Part shown: piece by piece, positions 45,136-54,796 of the stretch
Position numbering within the stretch: the stretch's first letter is position 1
Layout: each line of letters opens with the position of its first letter
DNA from: Paenibacillaceae bacterium
Lineage (GTDB): Bacteria > Bacillota > Bacilli > Paenibacillales > NBRC-103111
NCBI GenBank assembly: GCA_029256185.1
Contig: JAQSYI010000004.1
Coordinates: forward strand, 160,770-224,769
Length of the DNA stretch: 64,000 nucleotides
Direction of reading: 5' to 3'
Translations under genes and position numbers: made by a program
Notes under the pieces: model-generated
The model's database searches: none
What the model was told of the DNA's origin: nothing
What the model saw: only the letters and a program-made list of their open reading frames with translations

Positions 45136-45370
45136 AATCTCATACTCCTCCCGTCAAACAAAGGCATTTTCATTCGGGGGCTCCCCCAAAAGTACCTTGG
45201 GGGATTGTTTCTTGATGATACTTGTATTATCTGATGCCGGTCTCCAAAAAATGCAGACGCCCGCAAAAAAGATAGTTGCCTAATTTGTCCGGCAGTGGCT
45301 AACCCTTCCCTAATGAATATATTGAATGCTGTAGAGGTATGGGCACTACCGACCGGGAGGAGCTTAAGCT

Positions 45371-48300
45371 ATGGCTTGCGGAAATTTGGGCACAGCAGGT
45401 AATTTCAACTTTTTCATATTCGGCAATCATCAGCAATCCTACAACAGTTCAGAGGGAAGAATGGCCATAGGGGGCAATGCCACCCTACAGGGCTACGGGA
45501 TCGGCGACAAGCTGCCCTTTTCCACAACGCGGGATGATCTGATTGTTGCCGGGAATATGGACATCGACAGCGGCACGAACTTCAACGGCAACAGTATTAT
45601 CAGTCCGAACGGAACCGTCATCCGGTACACCATGACCAACAACAACGGCGTCCGTCCCCAGCCGCTAAGAGGAACCCCGGTTGATTTCGCCGCGGAGAAG
45701 CAATACCTCACTTGCGCCTCCAGCTCCTGGGCGAATGTTCCGGCTAACGGAACGGCTTCGAATTACTATGGGCAGATCCGCCTGACCGGAACAAGTCCAA
45801 CCTTGAATGTGTTCACTATCAATGGAAGCAATGTGGCAGCAGGAGTGGCGCTGGCATCGGCCAACGGCGTCAACTTTATTGTTCCGTCAGGTTCCACAAT
45901 CCTGGTCAACGTTTCAGGCACAAATGTAGGATTCGGCAGTTACTCGATCTTCATTAACGGTGTAACGGCCAGTCAATCCGACGCCGGTCTGATTCTATGG
46001 AACTTCTACCAGGCCACCTCGGCCTTCAACCAGAATTTATCCATCAAGGGCACGGTTCTTGCACCGCTCGCTGCATGGGTCTCTTCCGGCTACGGCAATA
46101 TTGAAGGAACCCTGATCGCCAATTCCTATACCGCATCCCCCGGGAATCTGTCCGGGCGCAACGTACCCTTTGCAGGCTGTCTGCCGGAGGTGTCCTGCAG
46201 TCCCAGGCTGACTATTGCCAAGACGGTCAACGGAGGCAGCAGCGCCTCCGGTCCGGCGGGTACGCCCCTTCAGTTCCAGATAACGGTATCCAACACGGGG
46301 GTCGGGCTCCTGACCAATATTGAGGTTGCCGATGCTCTCACCGGATTAAGCCAGACTATTCCCTCGCTGACTGCAGGCGGCCAGGTTGTTCTGAATATGG
46401 AATCCCGGATCCGGGCAGGGAGCCCCGGCGAAACCTATCTGAATACGGCCACCGCGGTGAGCAGCCTCACCGGGATTCAGTCTGCTTCCGTGTCCATAAC
46501 CATTGAGGGCACCGTGGATGTAGAGTTTGTCAAAACCGCAGACCGTCTGGCCGCCAAGGCGGGAGATACGGTAACCTACCGGTTTTCCGTTATCAACAAC
46601 GGCACGCTTCCGTTGCAGAACATCCGCCTCACAGATCCGTTACTGGGAATCGACACAACCTTCCCCAGCTTCGATGGAGGCATACTTGCAACTGTGCCCT
46701 ATATTATCCCTGCCGGTGCCAGGGCCGGGAGCATTCTCTCCAATACAGCCACTTTGTCTGCGGGCAATCTGCCGGGGACTCTGACATCCAGGGTTGATGT
46801 GGAGATCACAGAAACGCCGTCGGTCAGTCTGGTCAAGACGGCAGACCGGGCCGAGGCATTCCCCGGGCAAAACATTCTCTACACGATTACGGTAACCAAT
46901 GACTCCCAGTTGACCACGCTGTACAACTTGACTTTGTCCGATCCTCTGTTCAGCTTCACCCAGATGATCAATGTGCTTAATCCGTTGGCGTCGCTGATAT
47001 TTAACGGCATGTTCCTGGTTCCTGCCGGGACTCCGGTGGGCACCGTTATTACTAACGCCACAGTATTGCAATCCAGTCTGGGTACCAAAACCGCCAGTGT
47101 CAATGTGACCGTTGGCTCCGCTCCTGCCCTGTCCATCGCGAAAACGCCGCGGTCCTCCTCCTTTGCCGCCGGTGAATCGGCGGTTTATGATATTGCCGTT
47201 ACCAACTCGGGCAATATCCCGCTGACCAATATCGTCGTGGAGGATTCTGCCGCTTCCTTCTCGGAAACGGTCGCAGCGCTTGCCATCGGGCAGCAGGCCA
47301 ACTTCGTAACGCAGATGCCCATCCCGCTGACAACCTTGGCGGACACGATTGTGACCAATATGGCAACCGCGCGGAGTGATCAGACCGGGACAGTCGTTGC
47401 CTTCGCCGAAATTGTGGTGGAAGAGTTCTTCTCTCTCCAGCTGCAGAAGACGGTGAATACGCTGGTGGCGGCGCCGGGTGAAACCTTCATATACACCCTG
47501 GTGGTAACCAATTCCTCCAATGCGCCGGTTACAAATGTACAGATTACCGATGAGGCCCTGGCGACCAGCCAGGTTATTGACAGGCTGGATGCAGGCGCAA
47601 TCACCCGGATTCAGATTCCCTACCAGATCCCTGCCCGCACTCTGGCTGGAACTGTGGTGAATAATTCCTCGACGGTTACGTCGAATGAGACTGTCTCCAG
47701 CACAGTATCCACTGAAGTGAATGTGGGACCCGCTCCTTCTTTATCCATCCAGAAGAGCGCAAGCCAGACTTCCGCTCTCCCCGGACAGACGGTGGAATAT
47801 ACGGTTACGGTCGCCAATACCGGCAATGTGGCTCTGACCGACGTCCGGGTGGATGACCCTGCCCTCGGCGTGAGCCGGGTGCTGCCCAGTCTGGCCGCGG
47901 GAGCTTCGGAGATTATCGTCTCGCCCTTCGTCGTACCGCTGCTGCCTCCGGATACGGTGATCATGAATACGGCTGCGGCTGCGGCCTCCGAAATAACCGG
48001 AAGCGTCACTGCGTCTGCTGCCATCAATGTAGGAGCCACCCCCCTGCCTCTGGTAACGAAAGTATCCAGTGTGGAGACGGCTGCACCCGGAGAGATGGTT
48101 CAATTCCAGGTGACAGTAACCAATGCCGCTCCAGTCCCGCTGACCACCGTCATGCTGTCGGACTCCCTTGTGGACCTGACGGATACATTCCCCGTGCTGC
48201 TGCCTGGAGAATCGAAGGTTTATCTGCTGAATTACACGATCCCCGAAGATGCCCGGGGAGGAACGGTTATCGTCAACACAGTGACGGTTTCTTCCGACCA

Positions 48301-50884
48301 GACGCCCTTCGTTTCGGCGGCCGCCTCTGTTACTGTCCGAAGTATTCCGCTGCTCTCCGCCTCCAAGACGGCCAGTCCGTCTTCAGCAGAACTGGGCCAG
48401 ACCATCGGGTTCACCATCAATATTGTCAATGAAGGCAACGTAGATTTGGCGGATATTGCAGTGAGCGACTCCTTGCTCGCTTTCAGCACAATTGTGCCGC
48501 TGCTTGCAACGGGCTCCAGCCTGACATTCACCCTTCCTTTCACCATACCGGAAACAGCCGTGCCCGGAACCATCATCACCAATGAACTGCTTGTAACATC
48601 GGCTGCGACTCCTCTGCTGTCGATCAGCACTCCTGTGGAGGCTCTCGCCGTGCGCCTGGGGGATTTCGAAGTCACCAAACAAAGTGATGTGTCGGAGGCT
48701 TTTCCCGGAGATACTGTCTATTATACGATTACACTCCATAACCCCTTCGATATCCCCGTTACGGGGCTTCGTGTCGTTGATGGGGCTGCGGGCTTCGAGG
48801 AAACGGTGTCAGTGATTCAACCGATGGGAACAGTGGCCTTCGAGCTGCCCTCGACGGTTCCGGTGCAGGCTCTTGCCGGTGCCGTTGTGTCCAATACGGT
48901 GGTGGTTGCGACGGATTCAGGGATTGTAAAAAGCGCAAGCGCGGAGGTGGTTGTTCTTCCCGTCCCTGTGCTGGAACTGTCCAAAAGTGTCTCTGCAACC
49001 AGCGCCATTCCGGCTCAAACCGTCATTTATACCATAACAGCGGCGAATACAGGCAATACGGTCTTGAATAATGTGGTGATCGAAGATTCCGTACTGGCTT
49101 TTTCCACGGTTATTCCTGTGTTGAATGTAGGGGAATCCCAAAGCTTTAGCGTGCCCTTCGTGGTGCCGGCCCTGCCGCCGGGAGCCATCGTTGTCAACTT
49201 CGCCCTCGCCTTCTCGGCAGAGACGGTTGCCGCGGTTGTGGCGGAAGCCTCATTCAGTGTAGGAGCCGCCCCTGTTCTATTGATCTCCAAGTTCGTGAAT
49301 CCTCCATCGGCCGTGCCGGGAGAAACGGTTCTTTTCACAATCCTGGTTACCAATCCCAACGGGTTTTCCGTTACCAATGTACAGATCAGCGATTCCTTAC
49401 TCGGCTGGAACGAGCTTATTCCCACTCTGCCCTCCGGCTTCTCCAAGCAGATTCTGGCGCCGTTCACCATCCCGGCAGGAACACCGGCAGGCACTGTGTT
49501 CATTAATGCCGTGGAGGTACTCTCCGACCAGACACTTGCGGCAAGCGCCCAGGCTTCCCTGGTGGTTGCTCCCCTGCCCTTGCTCGGACTGGCGACAAGC
49601 TCCAGTCTGCTGACGGCAAGGCCTAACCAAAGCGTTGATTTTACGCTCACCACCGCAAACGATGGCAACGTGCCATTGACCAATGTATTCATCCGCGACC
49701 CGCTGCTTGAGATCGACGAGATGATCGCCGTCTTAGCTCCCAGCCAGCAGGTAACTCTTACTGCGGCATATGCCATTCCGGCGACGGCATTGGCAGGAGA
49801 GCAAGTATTCAACACGGCGATAGCAGGCTCGGATGAAACCCCTCTGCAAACCGCTGCAACGGGAGTAACGGTGGCGGGGGTGAATTCGGCAGTCATCGTG
49901 GTGACACCCAGCCAGCCATCCGTAGTACCGGGGAACCCGATTACATTCACCACGGAAATTACCAATACATCGAATCAGCCGCTCACCAATGTGGTCATCC
50001 AGGCGGAGCTGTTCGGACTAATCGAAACGGTTACCTCACTGGGAGTGGGCGAAACCATTGTGCTGGTCACCAGCTATCTGGTGCCGGGGAATGCGCGGTT
50101 GGATTCGGATATCGTCAATATAGTAAGGCTGACCAGCAATACGACGCCTCTTGCTACGGCCAATGCTTCGGTGCTTGTCCTGCCTAACGCGGAACTGGGC
50201 TTGATCAAGCAGTTCCCGGAGGTGGGGCTGCAGGGGGAAAGTGTGCCCTATTCGCTGCAGGTTCGCAACGCAGGGAACATTACCCTTAACCGGATCGTTC
50301 TGAGCGATCCGCTGGTGGGCATACGCTTTGAGCCGAGCAACCTGCCGGTGGACTCTCTGCAAGCCTTCCGGGGCTTTGTCCATATTGACAGACAGACGCC
50401 GATCGGCACCCGGATCGATAATGTGGCGACAGTTTCCACTATTGAAACCGGAACAATTATTGAGCAAAAGCAGCTTGCCGTAACAGGGCTGTCCATTGTC
50501 AAAAGTGCAAGCAGCACCGTTGCCTTCGTCGGTGACCAGGTCCAATACAGGATTGTTGTGGCCAACATCATGGACTATGCCGCCCAAGGCGCTGTTCTGA
50601 TGGAGGAACTGGAGCCTGAAGTAAGCTTTGTCGCCGCAAGCGTAACTGTAAACGGGACTGTCTTGCCCGAAGCACAGGTGGGACGCGGAATTGGATTGGG
50701 GAACATTGCTGCGGGCAGCAGTGTCACGGTAACCTATAGTGTAAGGATCGGGCGGGTTCCCAGGAAAAACGAGCTGCTTAATCAGGCGCAGGTCACCTAC
50801 AGCGTGCAGTTTCCCGCGCGGCTGGCCATAGGCACCTCCGTCTCCAACAAATGGGTGCTGGAGGTATTCGAAGACGAGGAATAG
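45371..50884 (+). CDS. Giant DUF11-repeat surface protein with choice-of-anchor A domain, 1,837 aa
   Basis: N-terminal about 270 residues form a choice-of-anchor A/collagen-binding-like domain (GNFNFFIFGNHQQSYNSS, MAIGGNATLQGYGIGD). Then come 15 beta-sandwich DUF11-type repeats of roughly 100-110 residues, each opening with a block like PSLSIQKSASQTSALPG and containing YTVTVANTGNVALTDVRV and IVNTAxVxS variants. The start (ATG 45371, GGGAGGAG upstream) gives MACGNLGTAGNFNFF, with no signal peptide. The C-terminus (VLEVFEDEE) has no LPXTG or membrane anchor. Likely a spore-coat or cell-surface fibre assembled without Sec export; this is inference. Confidence 0.85.
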   Translation: MACGNLGTAGNFNFFIFGNHQQSYNSSEGRMAIGGNATLQGYGIGDKLPFSTTRDDLIVAGNMDIDSGTNFNGNSIISPNGTVIRYTMTNNNGVRPQPLRGTPVDFAAEKQYLTCASSSWANVPANGTASNYYGQIRLTGTSPTLNVFTINGSNVAAGVALASANGVNFIVPSGSTILVNVSGTNVGFGSYSIFINGVTASQSDAGLILWNFYQATSAFNQNLSIKGTVLAPLAAWVSSGYGNIEGTLIANSYTASPGNLSGRNVPFAGCLPEVSCSPRLTIAKTVNGGSSASGPAGTPLQFQITVSNTGVGLLTNIEVADALTGLSQTIPSLTAGGQVVLNMESRIRAGSPGETYLNTATAVSSLTGIQSASVSITIEGTVDVEFVKTADRLAAKAGDTVTYRFSVINNGTLPLQNIRLTDPLLGIDTTFPSFDGGILATVPYIIPAGARAGSILSNTATLSAGNLPGTLTSRVDVEITETPSVSLVKTADRAEAFPGQNILYTITVTNDSQLTTLYNLTLSDPLFSFTQMINVLNPLASLIFNGMFLVPAGTPVGTVITNATVLQSSLGTKTASVNVTVGSAPALSIAKTPRSSSFAAGESAVYDIAVTNSGNIPLTNIVVEDSAASFSETVAALAIGQQANFVTQMPIPLTTLADTIVTNMATARSDQTGTVVAFAEIVVEEFFSLQLQKTVNTLVAAPGETFIYTLVVTNSSNAPVTNVQITDEALATSQVIDRLDAGAITRIQIPYQIPARTLAGTVVNNSSTVTSNETVSSTVSTEVNVGPAPSLSIQKSASQTSALPGQTVEYTVTVANTGNVALTDVRVDDPALGVSRVLPSLAAGASEIIVSPFVVPLLPPDTVIMNTAAAAASEITGSVTASAAINVGATPLPLVTKVSSVETAAPGEMVQFQVTVTNAAPVPLTTVMLSDSLVDLTDTFPVLLPGESKVYLLNYTIPEDARGGTVIVNTVTVSSDQTPFVSAAASVTVRSIPLLSASKTASPSSAELGQTIGFTINIVNEGNVDLADIAVSDSLLAFSTIVPLLATGSSLTFTLPFTIPETAVPGTIITNELLVTSAATPLLSISTPVEALAVRLGDFEVTKQSDVSEAFPGDTVYYTITLHNPFDIPVTGLRVVDGAAGFEETVSVIQPMGTVAFELPSTVPVQALAGAVVSNTVVVATDSGIVKSASAEVVVLPVPVLELSKSVSATSAIPAQTVIYTITAANTGNTVLNNVVIEDSVLAFSTVIPVLNVGESQSFSVPFVVPALPPGAIVVNFALAFSAETVAAVVAEASFSVGAAPVLLISKFVNPPSAVPGETVLFTILVTNPNGFSVTNVQISDSLLGWNELIPTLPSGFSKQILAPFTIPAGTPAGTVFINAVEVLSDQTLAASAQASLVVAPLPLLGLATSSSLLTARPNQSVDFTLTTANDGNVPLTNVFIRDPLLEIDEMIAVLAPSQQVTLTAAYAIPATALAGEQVFNTAIAGSDETPLQTAATGVTVAGVNSAVIVVTPSQPSVVPGNPITFTTEITNTSNQPLTNVVIQAELFGLIETVTSLGVGETIVLVTSYLVPGNARLDSDIVNIVRLTSNTTPLATANASVLVLPNAELGLIKQFPEVGLQGESVPYSLQVRNAGNITLNRIVLSDPLVGIRFEPSNLPVDSLQAFRGFVHIDRQTPIGTRIDNVATVSTIETGTIIEQKQLAVTGLSIVKSASSTVAFVGDQVQYRIVVANIMDYAAQGAVLMEELEPEVSFVAASVTVNGTVLPEAQVGRGIGLGNIAAGSSVTVTYSVRIGRVPRKNELLNQAQVTYSVQFPARLAIGTSVSNKWVLEVFEDEE

Positions 50885-50890
50885 GCGTTC

Positions 50891-50926
50891 GGCCCTTAGG
50901 TCCGCTTGAAGCGGGGCTTAAGGGCC
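50891..50926 (+). terminator. Terminator of the DUF11 gene
   Basis: GGCCCTTA...CCGCTT pairs with AGCGG...TTAAGGGCC, 7 bases after the stop codon. No strong T-tract. Confidence 0.65.
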
Positions 50927-51027
50927 GTCATCATGCCAGGCTGTCTTTTCCAAATCTTTTCTATCGGCAGTTGGCAACATGTTGTATAATAATTCAGGGA
51001 ATATTTAGTATAACAGGAGGGTTCAAG

Positions 51028-52047
51028 TTGCCGGAATCGCCCTATACGCCGCTTTCGTTCGGCCAGCTGCTGGACCGCAGTCTTAGGCTGTACCGCAATC
51101 ATTTTGTGAAATTTGCCTTGTTGGCCTTGATTTTGTTCGGTCCCTTTTATTTATTGTACGGATGGATTTTCTCCGATGCGTTCGCCACCAGCCTGGATTT
51201 CAGCGCATTCTACGAGGAGGAATGGCTAAGCACCGGCGTCATTGGGGATGACACCGCGTATAACGGCGGCATTGGAGGCCTGCTGTTCTTCTTTCTGGTG
51301 CTGGCTCCGCTCTTCGTTCATGTGATCCTGCCGGTTGCCTTTTCAGCAGGTACTTTGATGGTACAAGCCATCTATAACCGGGAGGAGCCGGATATCAAGA
51401 CGGCGCTTAAAAGAACGATGCAGCGGTTCGGGACCTTGTTCGGGCACTCCCTCATTTATTTCCTGATGATGGCCGGCATCTATATTGCATTGACAGTCGC
51501 AATTATAATCGCTGTCTTTCTTGTATCCCTGCTCATCGGAGTAGGGATGGGGATAGGGGGATCATCTGCACTTGGAGCCGGTCCCGGCATGATTTTTTTG
51601 ATTGTCGTTGTGTACTTGGCTGTTTCTCTGCTGATCTATGCGTTGTTCGGATACTTCCTGATCCGCTTCGGCTATTACATCCCCGGGACGGTCAACAGGG
51701 TGCCGGGAATGGGCTTCGCCCGGAGCTGGACACTGACCAAGGGCAGCTTCTGGCGGATATTTTTTGTGTATCTGGTGCTGACCGTGATGATGTCATCGGT
51801 GTATGGCGTCAGCGCTCTGCTGATTCAATTCGCGCTGCCGGTGTTGTTCTTGAAGGTGCTGATTCCGGTGCTCATGATCATCCTCCTGATGCCACTTGTT
51901 TTTATTGTCTACGCGGTATGCTACTTCGATCTGCTCATCTGGCGGGAGGGACTGGATATCGGCCGCATGCTCCACGTTCTCCGGGGCACTGACGGCCGGA
52001 AGGGCCTCCTGGCCGACGGGCCGGGGGACATTCAGCATGATGAGTGA
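51028..52047 (+). CDS. Multi-pass membrane protein (about 6 TM)
   Basis: A 339-aa membrane protein. The N-terminus, LPESPYTPLSFGQLLDRSLR, is soluble; about six hydrophobic segments follow (for example FALLALILFGPFYLLYGWIF, IALTVAIIIAVFLVSLLIGV, VLIPVLMIILLMPLVFIVYA). It resembles the glycerophosphodiester-phosphodiesterase-type membrane domain (DUF7847-like) proteins found beside MoxR/DUF58 genes. TTG 51028 is the start: AGGAGGG at 51015-51021 is 6 bases upstream and no SD supports the earlier ATG 50851. First gene of a five-gene operon with overlapping ends. Role unknown. Confidence 0.75.
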   Translation: MPESPYTPLSFGQLLDRSLRLYRNHFVKFALLALILFGPFYLLYGWIFSDAFATSLDFSAFYEEEWLSTGVIGDDTAYNGGIGGLLFFFLVLAPLFVHVILPVAFSAGTLMVQAIYNREEPDIKTALKRTMQRFGTLFGHSLIYFLMMAGIYIALTVAIIIAVFLVSLLIGVGMGIGGSSALGAGPGMIFLIVVVYLAVSLLIYALFGYFLIRFGYYIPGTVNRVPGMGFARSWTLTKGSFWRIFFVYLVLTVMMSSVYGVSALLIQFALPVLFLKVLIPVLMIILLMPLVFIVYAVCYFDLLIWREGLDIGRMLHVLRGTDGRKGLLADGPGDIQHDE

Positions 52048-52705
52048 GCCGGTTGCACCGGGAATAGTGGAGTCGGATAAAGAACAGCTGAAGGAGATCC
52101 TGTCCCGTCATGAATACCGGACGGGGGCGGATATCAGGGAGGAAGGGGCGAACTGGCTGGGCCGGGGCTTGAATAGTCTGCTGCGCAGGCTGGGTGGGCT
52201 TCTGCCTGATGGGACCCTTCCCCGGTCTGCCTCCGAAGTCATTTCTTATCTGGTGATCTTAGCGGGCATCGGCCTGCTCGTCTTTCTTCTGATCTGGCTG
52301 GGCCGCCGCTATTCCCGTGAATGGACGCTGCAGGATAACAGGCTCCGGCTGACAGAGTCCGAGCTTCAACAAACCTACGGGGATTGTCTTCTGCTGGCGG
52401 AGGAGGCTGCTGCGAAAGGGGATTACCGGGAGGGAGTGCGGTACGTATTTCTGGCTCTCTTGCTGTATGCGGCTGACAAAGGCTGGGTCCGGATGGAACA
52501 GTGGAAGTCCAACGGAGAGTATGCTCTGGAGCTGGCGGCCCGCCAGCCCGGGTTGAAGCCGCTGTTCGCCGAGGCGAGAGGTCTGTATGATCAGGTCTAC
52601 TATGGAATGAAGGATGCTGCTGAAGCGGACTTCACGGACATTCTGCACAAAGTGGCCGGCGTCATTGCAGCAGAGGAGGGAAGTCATGCCAATCACTCCG
52701 GCTAA
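52037..52705 (+). CDS. DUF4129 domain membrane protein
   Basis: A 222-aa protein: N-terminal soluble stretch, one membrane helix (VISYLVILAGIGLLVFLLIW, about residues 79-98) and a C-terminal DUF4129 domain (LAEEAAAKGDYREGVRYVFL to LYDQVYYGMKDAAEADFTDI). The start ATG 52037 overlaps the previous stop by 11 bases; the next ATG at 52040 is equally possible. DUF4129 proteins regularly accompany DUF58 and MoxR genes. Confidence 0.8.
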   Translation: MMSEPVAPGIVESDKEQLKEILSRHEYRTGADIREEGANWLGRGLNSLLRRLGGLLPDGTLPRSASEVISYLVILAGIGLLVFLLIWLGRRYSREWTLQDNRLRLTESELQQTYGDCLLLAEEAAAKGDYREGVRYVFLALLLYAADKGWVRMEQWKSNGEYALELAARQPGLKPLFAEARGLYDQVYYGMKDAAEADFTDILHKVAGVIAAEEGSHANHSG

Positions 52706-53888
52706 AAGCCGACGTGGCAGCGCCTTGCTTGGTTTGTCGGCGGCTGTACTGCTTTTCTTGTTGATCGGCGCCTTCTTCGCAGCGGAGACAACGGAGGATA
52801 TGCCTCCTTATCTGTCCTTCTCGGCCGATGATGACGGTCTGAAGGCGATCCGCACCTTAATGTCCCGCAAGGCCGAAAGTGTGAATGAGTGGCGCAAATC
52901 CTGGAATGCACTGCCGGCGGGGCAAGAGAATGTGCTCTTGTCGGCTGCTCCGGACAATGTGGAGGAAGGCGAAGGGGAGCCCCTCGCCGAGTGGATCGCC
53001 CGGGGAAACCATCTGATTGTGCTGGATCAGGAGCTTCCGCCTCACATGGGCTTCCCGGGAGTAGACAGTATTGTGCCCGAGCCGGAGAATGCGGCAAGTC
53101 CGGGCGTGGTTCCGGTTGTACGCTACGCCGCTTCCGGCGGGCAGGAGAAAAGCGGGATGGCAGAAGCACCCCGCACGAAGAAGCGCCTCAAGGAGACCCC
53201 GGAAGCCCGGATGCTGCTCTCCGACAGCCGGGGAGGGCTCGCCGCCCGGTATGCACACGGGCAGGGAAGCGTCACGGTGCTGTTGGCGCCGGAATGGCTT
53301 ATTAATGAAGCGGCTGCCCGCGAGGAGCACTTCGAGCTGGTATGGCCCATTCTGCTGGATGCAATTCAGGGACGCCATACGTGGTTTGATGAATATCATC
53401 ACGGCTACCGGGCTGAGCGGGGGATCACGGAAGTGTATCCCGCCTGGCTGCTGGCCGTGTATGTGCAAGCGGCGCTTGCGGTTGTGCTGTGGCTTGTGCG
53501 CAAGGGGAAGCGGTTCGGGCCAGTTCATATTCCGCGTGAGTGGGTAGTGCGCCGGGGCGATGAGACGCTGGCTGCTGTGGCCGGATGGTATAAACGCAGA
53601 AAGTTGCGGAATGAGGCGATCCGGGAACAAGAGCAGTATCTTCGGCAGCTGCTGCAGGAGCGCTGGGGGGTTCGCCTCTCGGCTCCCATAGAGGAAGTGG
53701 TCCAGTCGGCGCGTATTCACGGAGGAGCAGAGCTGGGGGAACAACTGGAGAGCCTGCTGGTCCGGCTGGGAGAGCTTAACGGCGGCAAGCGGTACTCTGA
53801 CAAGGCTTTCCTGGCCGATTGCGCGGCAATGGCCCATATCGTTGAAGCGGCAGAGAGAAAGGGCGGGGAGAAGGAATGGAAAGACTGA
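52686..53888 (+). CDS. DUF4350 domain membrane protein
   Basis: A 400-aa protein: basic N-terminus, TM helix (LLGLSAAVLLFLLIGAFFAA), a DUF4350 region (LSFSADDDGLKAIRTLMS, VLLSAAPDNVEEGEGEPLAE, LIVLDQELPPHMG) with a Rossmann-like GATase-type fold, a second TM near residue 255 and a cytosolic helical tail. GGAGGG precedes ATG 52686, which overlaps the DUF4129 gene by 20 bp. It overlaps moxR by 13 bp. Confidence 0.78.
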   Translation: MPITPAKSRRGSALLGLSAAVLLFLLIGAFFAAETTEDMPPYLSFSADDDGLKAIRTLMSRKAESVNEWRKSWNALPAGQENVLLSAAPDNVEEGEGEPLAEWIARGNHLIVLDQELPPHMGFPGVDSIVPEPENAASPGVVPVVRYAASGGQEKSGMAEAPRTKKRLKETPEARMLLSDSRGGLAARYAHGQGSVTVLLAPEWLINEAAAREEHFELVWPILLDAIQGRHTWFDEYHHGYRAERGITEVYPAWLLAVYVQAALAVVLWLVRKGKRFGPVHIPREWVVRRGDETLAAVAGWYKRRKLRNEAIREQEQYLRQLLQERWGVRLSAPIEEVVQSARIHGGAELGEQLESLLVRLGELNGGKRYSDKAFLADCAAMAHIVEAAERKGGEKEWKD

Positions 53889-54796
53889 TCGCACAATTGG
53901 ACAAAACCATTATTGGACAACAGGAGAATGTCAGGCTGCTGGTTGCCGCTTGGCTCGCGGGAGGGCATGTGCTGCTGGAGGGAGTACCCGGGCTGGGAAA
54001 AACCCGGTTGGTGCGCACTCTGGCTGAACTGACGGATGCGGCTTACCGGCGGATTCAGTTTACACCCGATATGCTGCCAAGCGATATTACCGGAAATGTG
54101 GTATGGAATGCCCATACAGGAGGCTTCGACTTGGTGCAGGGTCCTGTCTTTGCCAATCTGGTGCTGGCTGACGAGATTAACCGGACCGGTCCCAAAACCC
54201 AGGCGGCCATGCTGGAAGCCATGGAGGAACATCAGGCTTCCATTCACGGCAAGACCCATCTCCTGCCTGATCCGTTCTTCGTGGTAGCCACCCAGAATCC
54301 GGTGGAATATGAAGGAACTTATCCACTGCCGGAAGCTCAATTGGACCGGTTCTTGTTCAAGCTGGTGCTGGATTATCCCGGTGAGGAAGAAGAGACGGCG
54401 GTGCTGCGCGGGCATGTTCCCTTCTCTCCCCACAAGCAGCCGCTGATGGAAGCGGTTCTCTCCCTGGAGGACATCCGCCGCAAGCGCCGTGAAGCGGCCG
54501 AAGTGACCGTGGAAGAGAAGGTGCTGGTCTATATTACCCGGCTGATCCGCAAAACCAGAGAGCTTCCCTCCGTTGTACTGGGCGCCAGTCCCCGGGCCGG
54601 AATTGCGGTAATGATGGCCAGCAAGGCCTGGGCGCTGCTCGATAACAGAAACTATGTTACGCCCGATGATGTGAAGATGGTGGCCAGGCCGGCGCTTCGC
54701 CATCGGATCCTGCTTTCGCCGCAGGCGGAATTGGAGGGAATGTCCAGTGACCAGCTTGTTCGGGAAGTGCTCGCGTCTGTTCCGGTTCCTCGCTGA
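53876..54796 (+). CDS. MoxR family AAA+ ATPase
   Basis: A 306-aa AAA+ ATPase: Walker A GVPGLGKT (36-43), Walker B LVLADEINR (D99, E100), sensor ATQNPVEYEGTYPLPEAQLD with the arginine-rich LDRFLFK, and the C-terminal lid (GASPRAGIAVMMASKAWALL). MoxR proteins act as chaperones that assemble partner proteins, often with a DUF58 protein, which follows here in an overlapping frame. SD GGGGAGAAGG precedes ATG 53876. Confidence 0.9.
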   Translation: MERLIAQLDKTIIGQQENVRLLVAAWLAGGHVLLEGVPGLGKTRLVRTLAELTDAAYRRIQFTPDMLPSDITGNVVWNAHTGGFDLVQGPVFANLVLADEINRTGPKTQAAMLEAMEEHQASIHGKTHLLPDPFFVVATQNPVEYEGTYPLPEAQLDRFLFKLVLDYPGEEEETAVLRGHVPFSPHKQPLMEAVLSLEDIRRKRREAAEVTVEEKVLVYITRLIRKTRELPSVVLGASPRAGIAVMMASKAWALLDNRNYVTPDDVKMVARPALRHRILLSPQAELEGMSSDQLVREVLASVPVPR

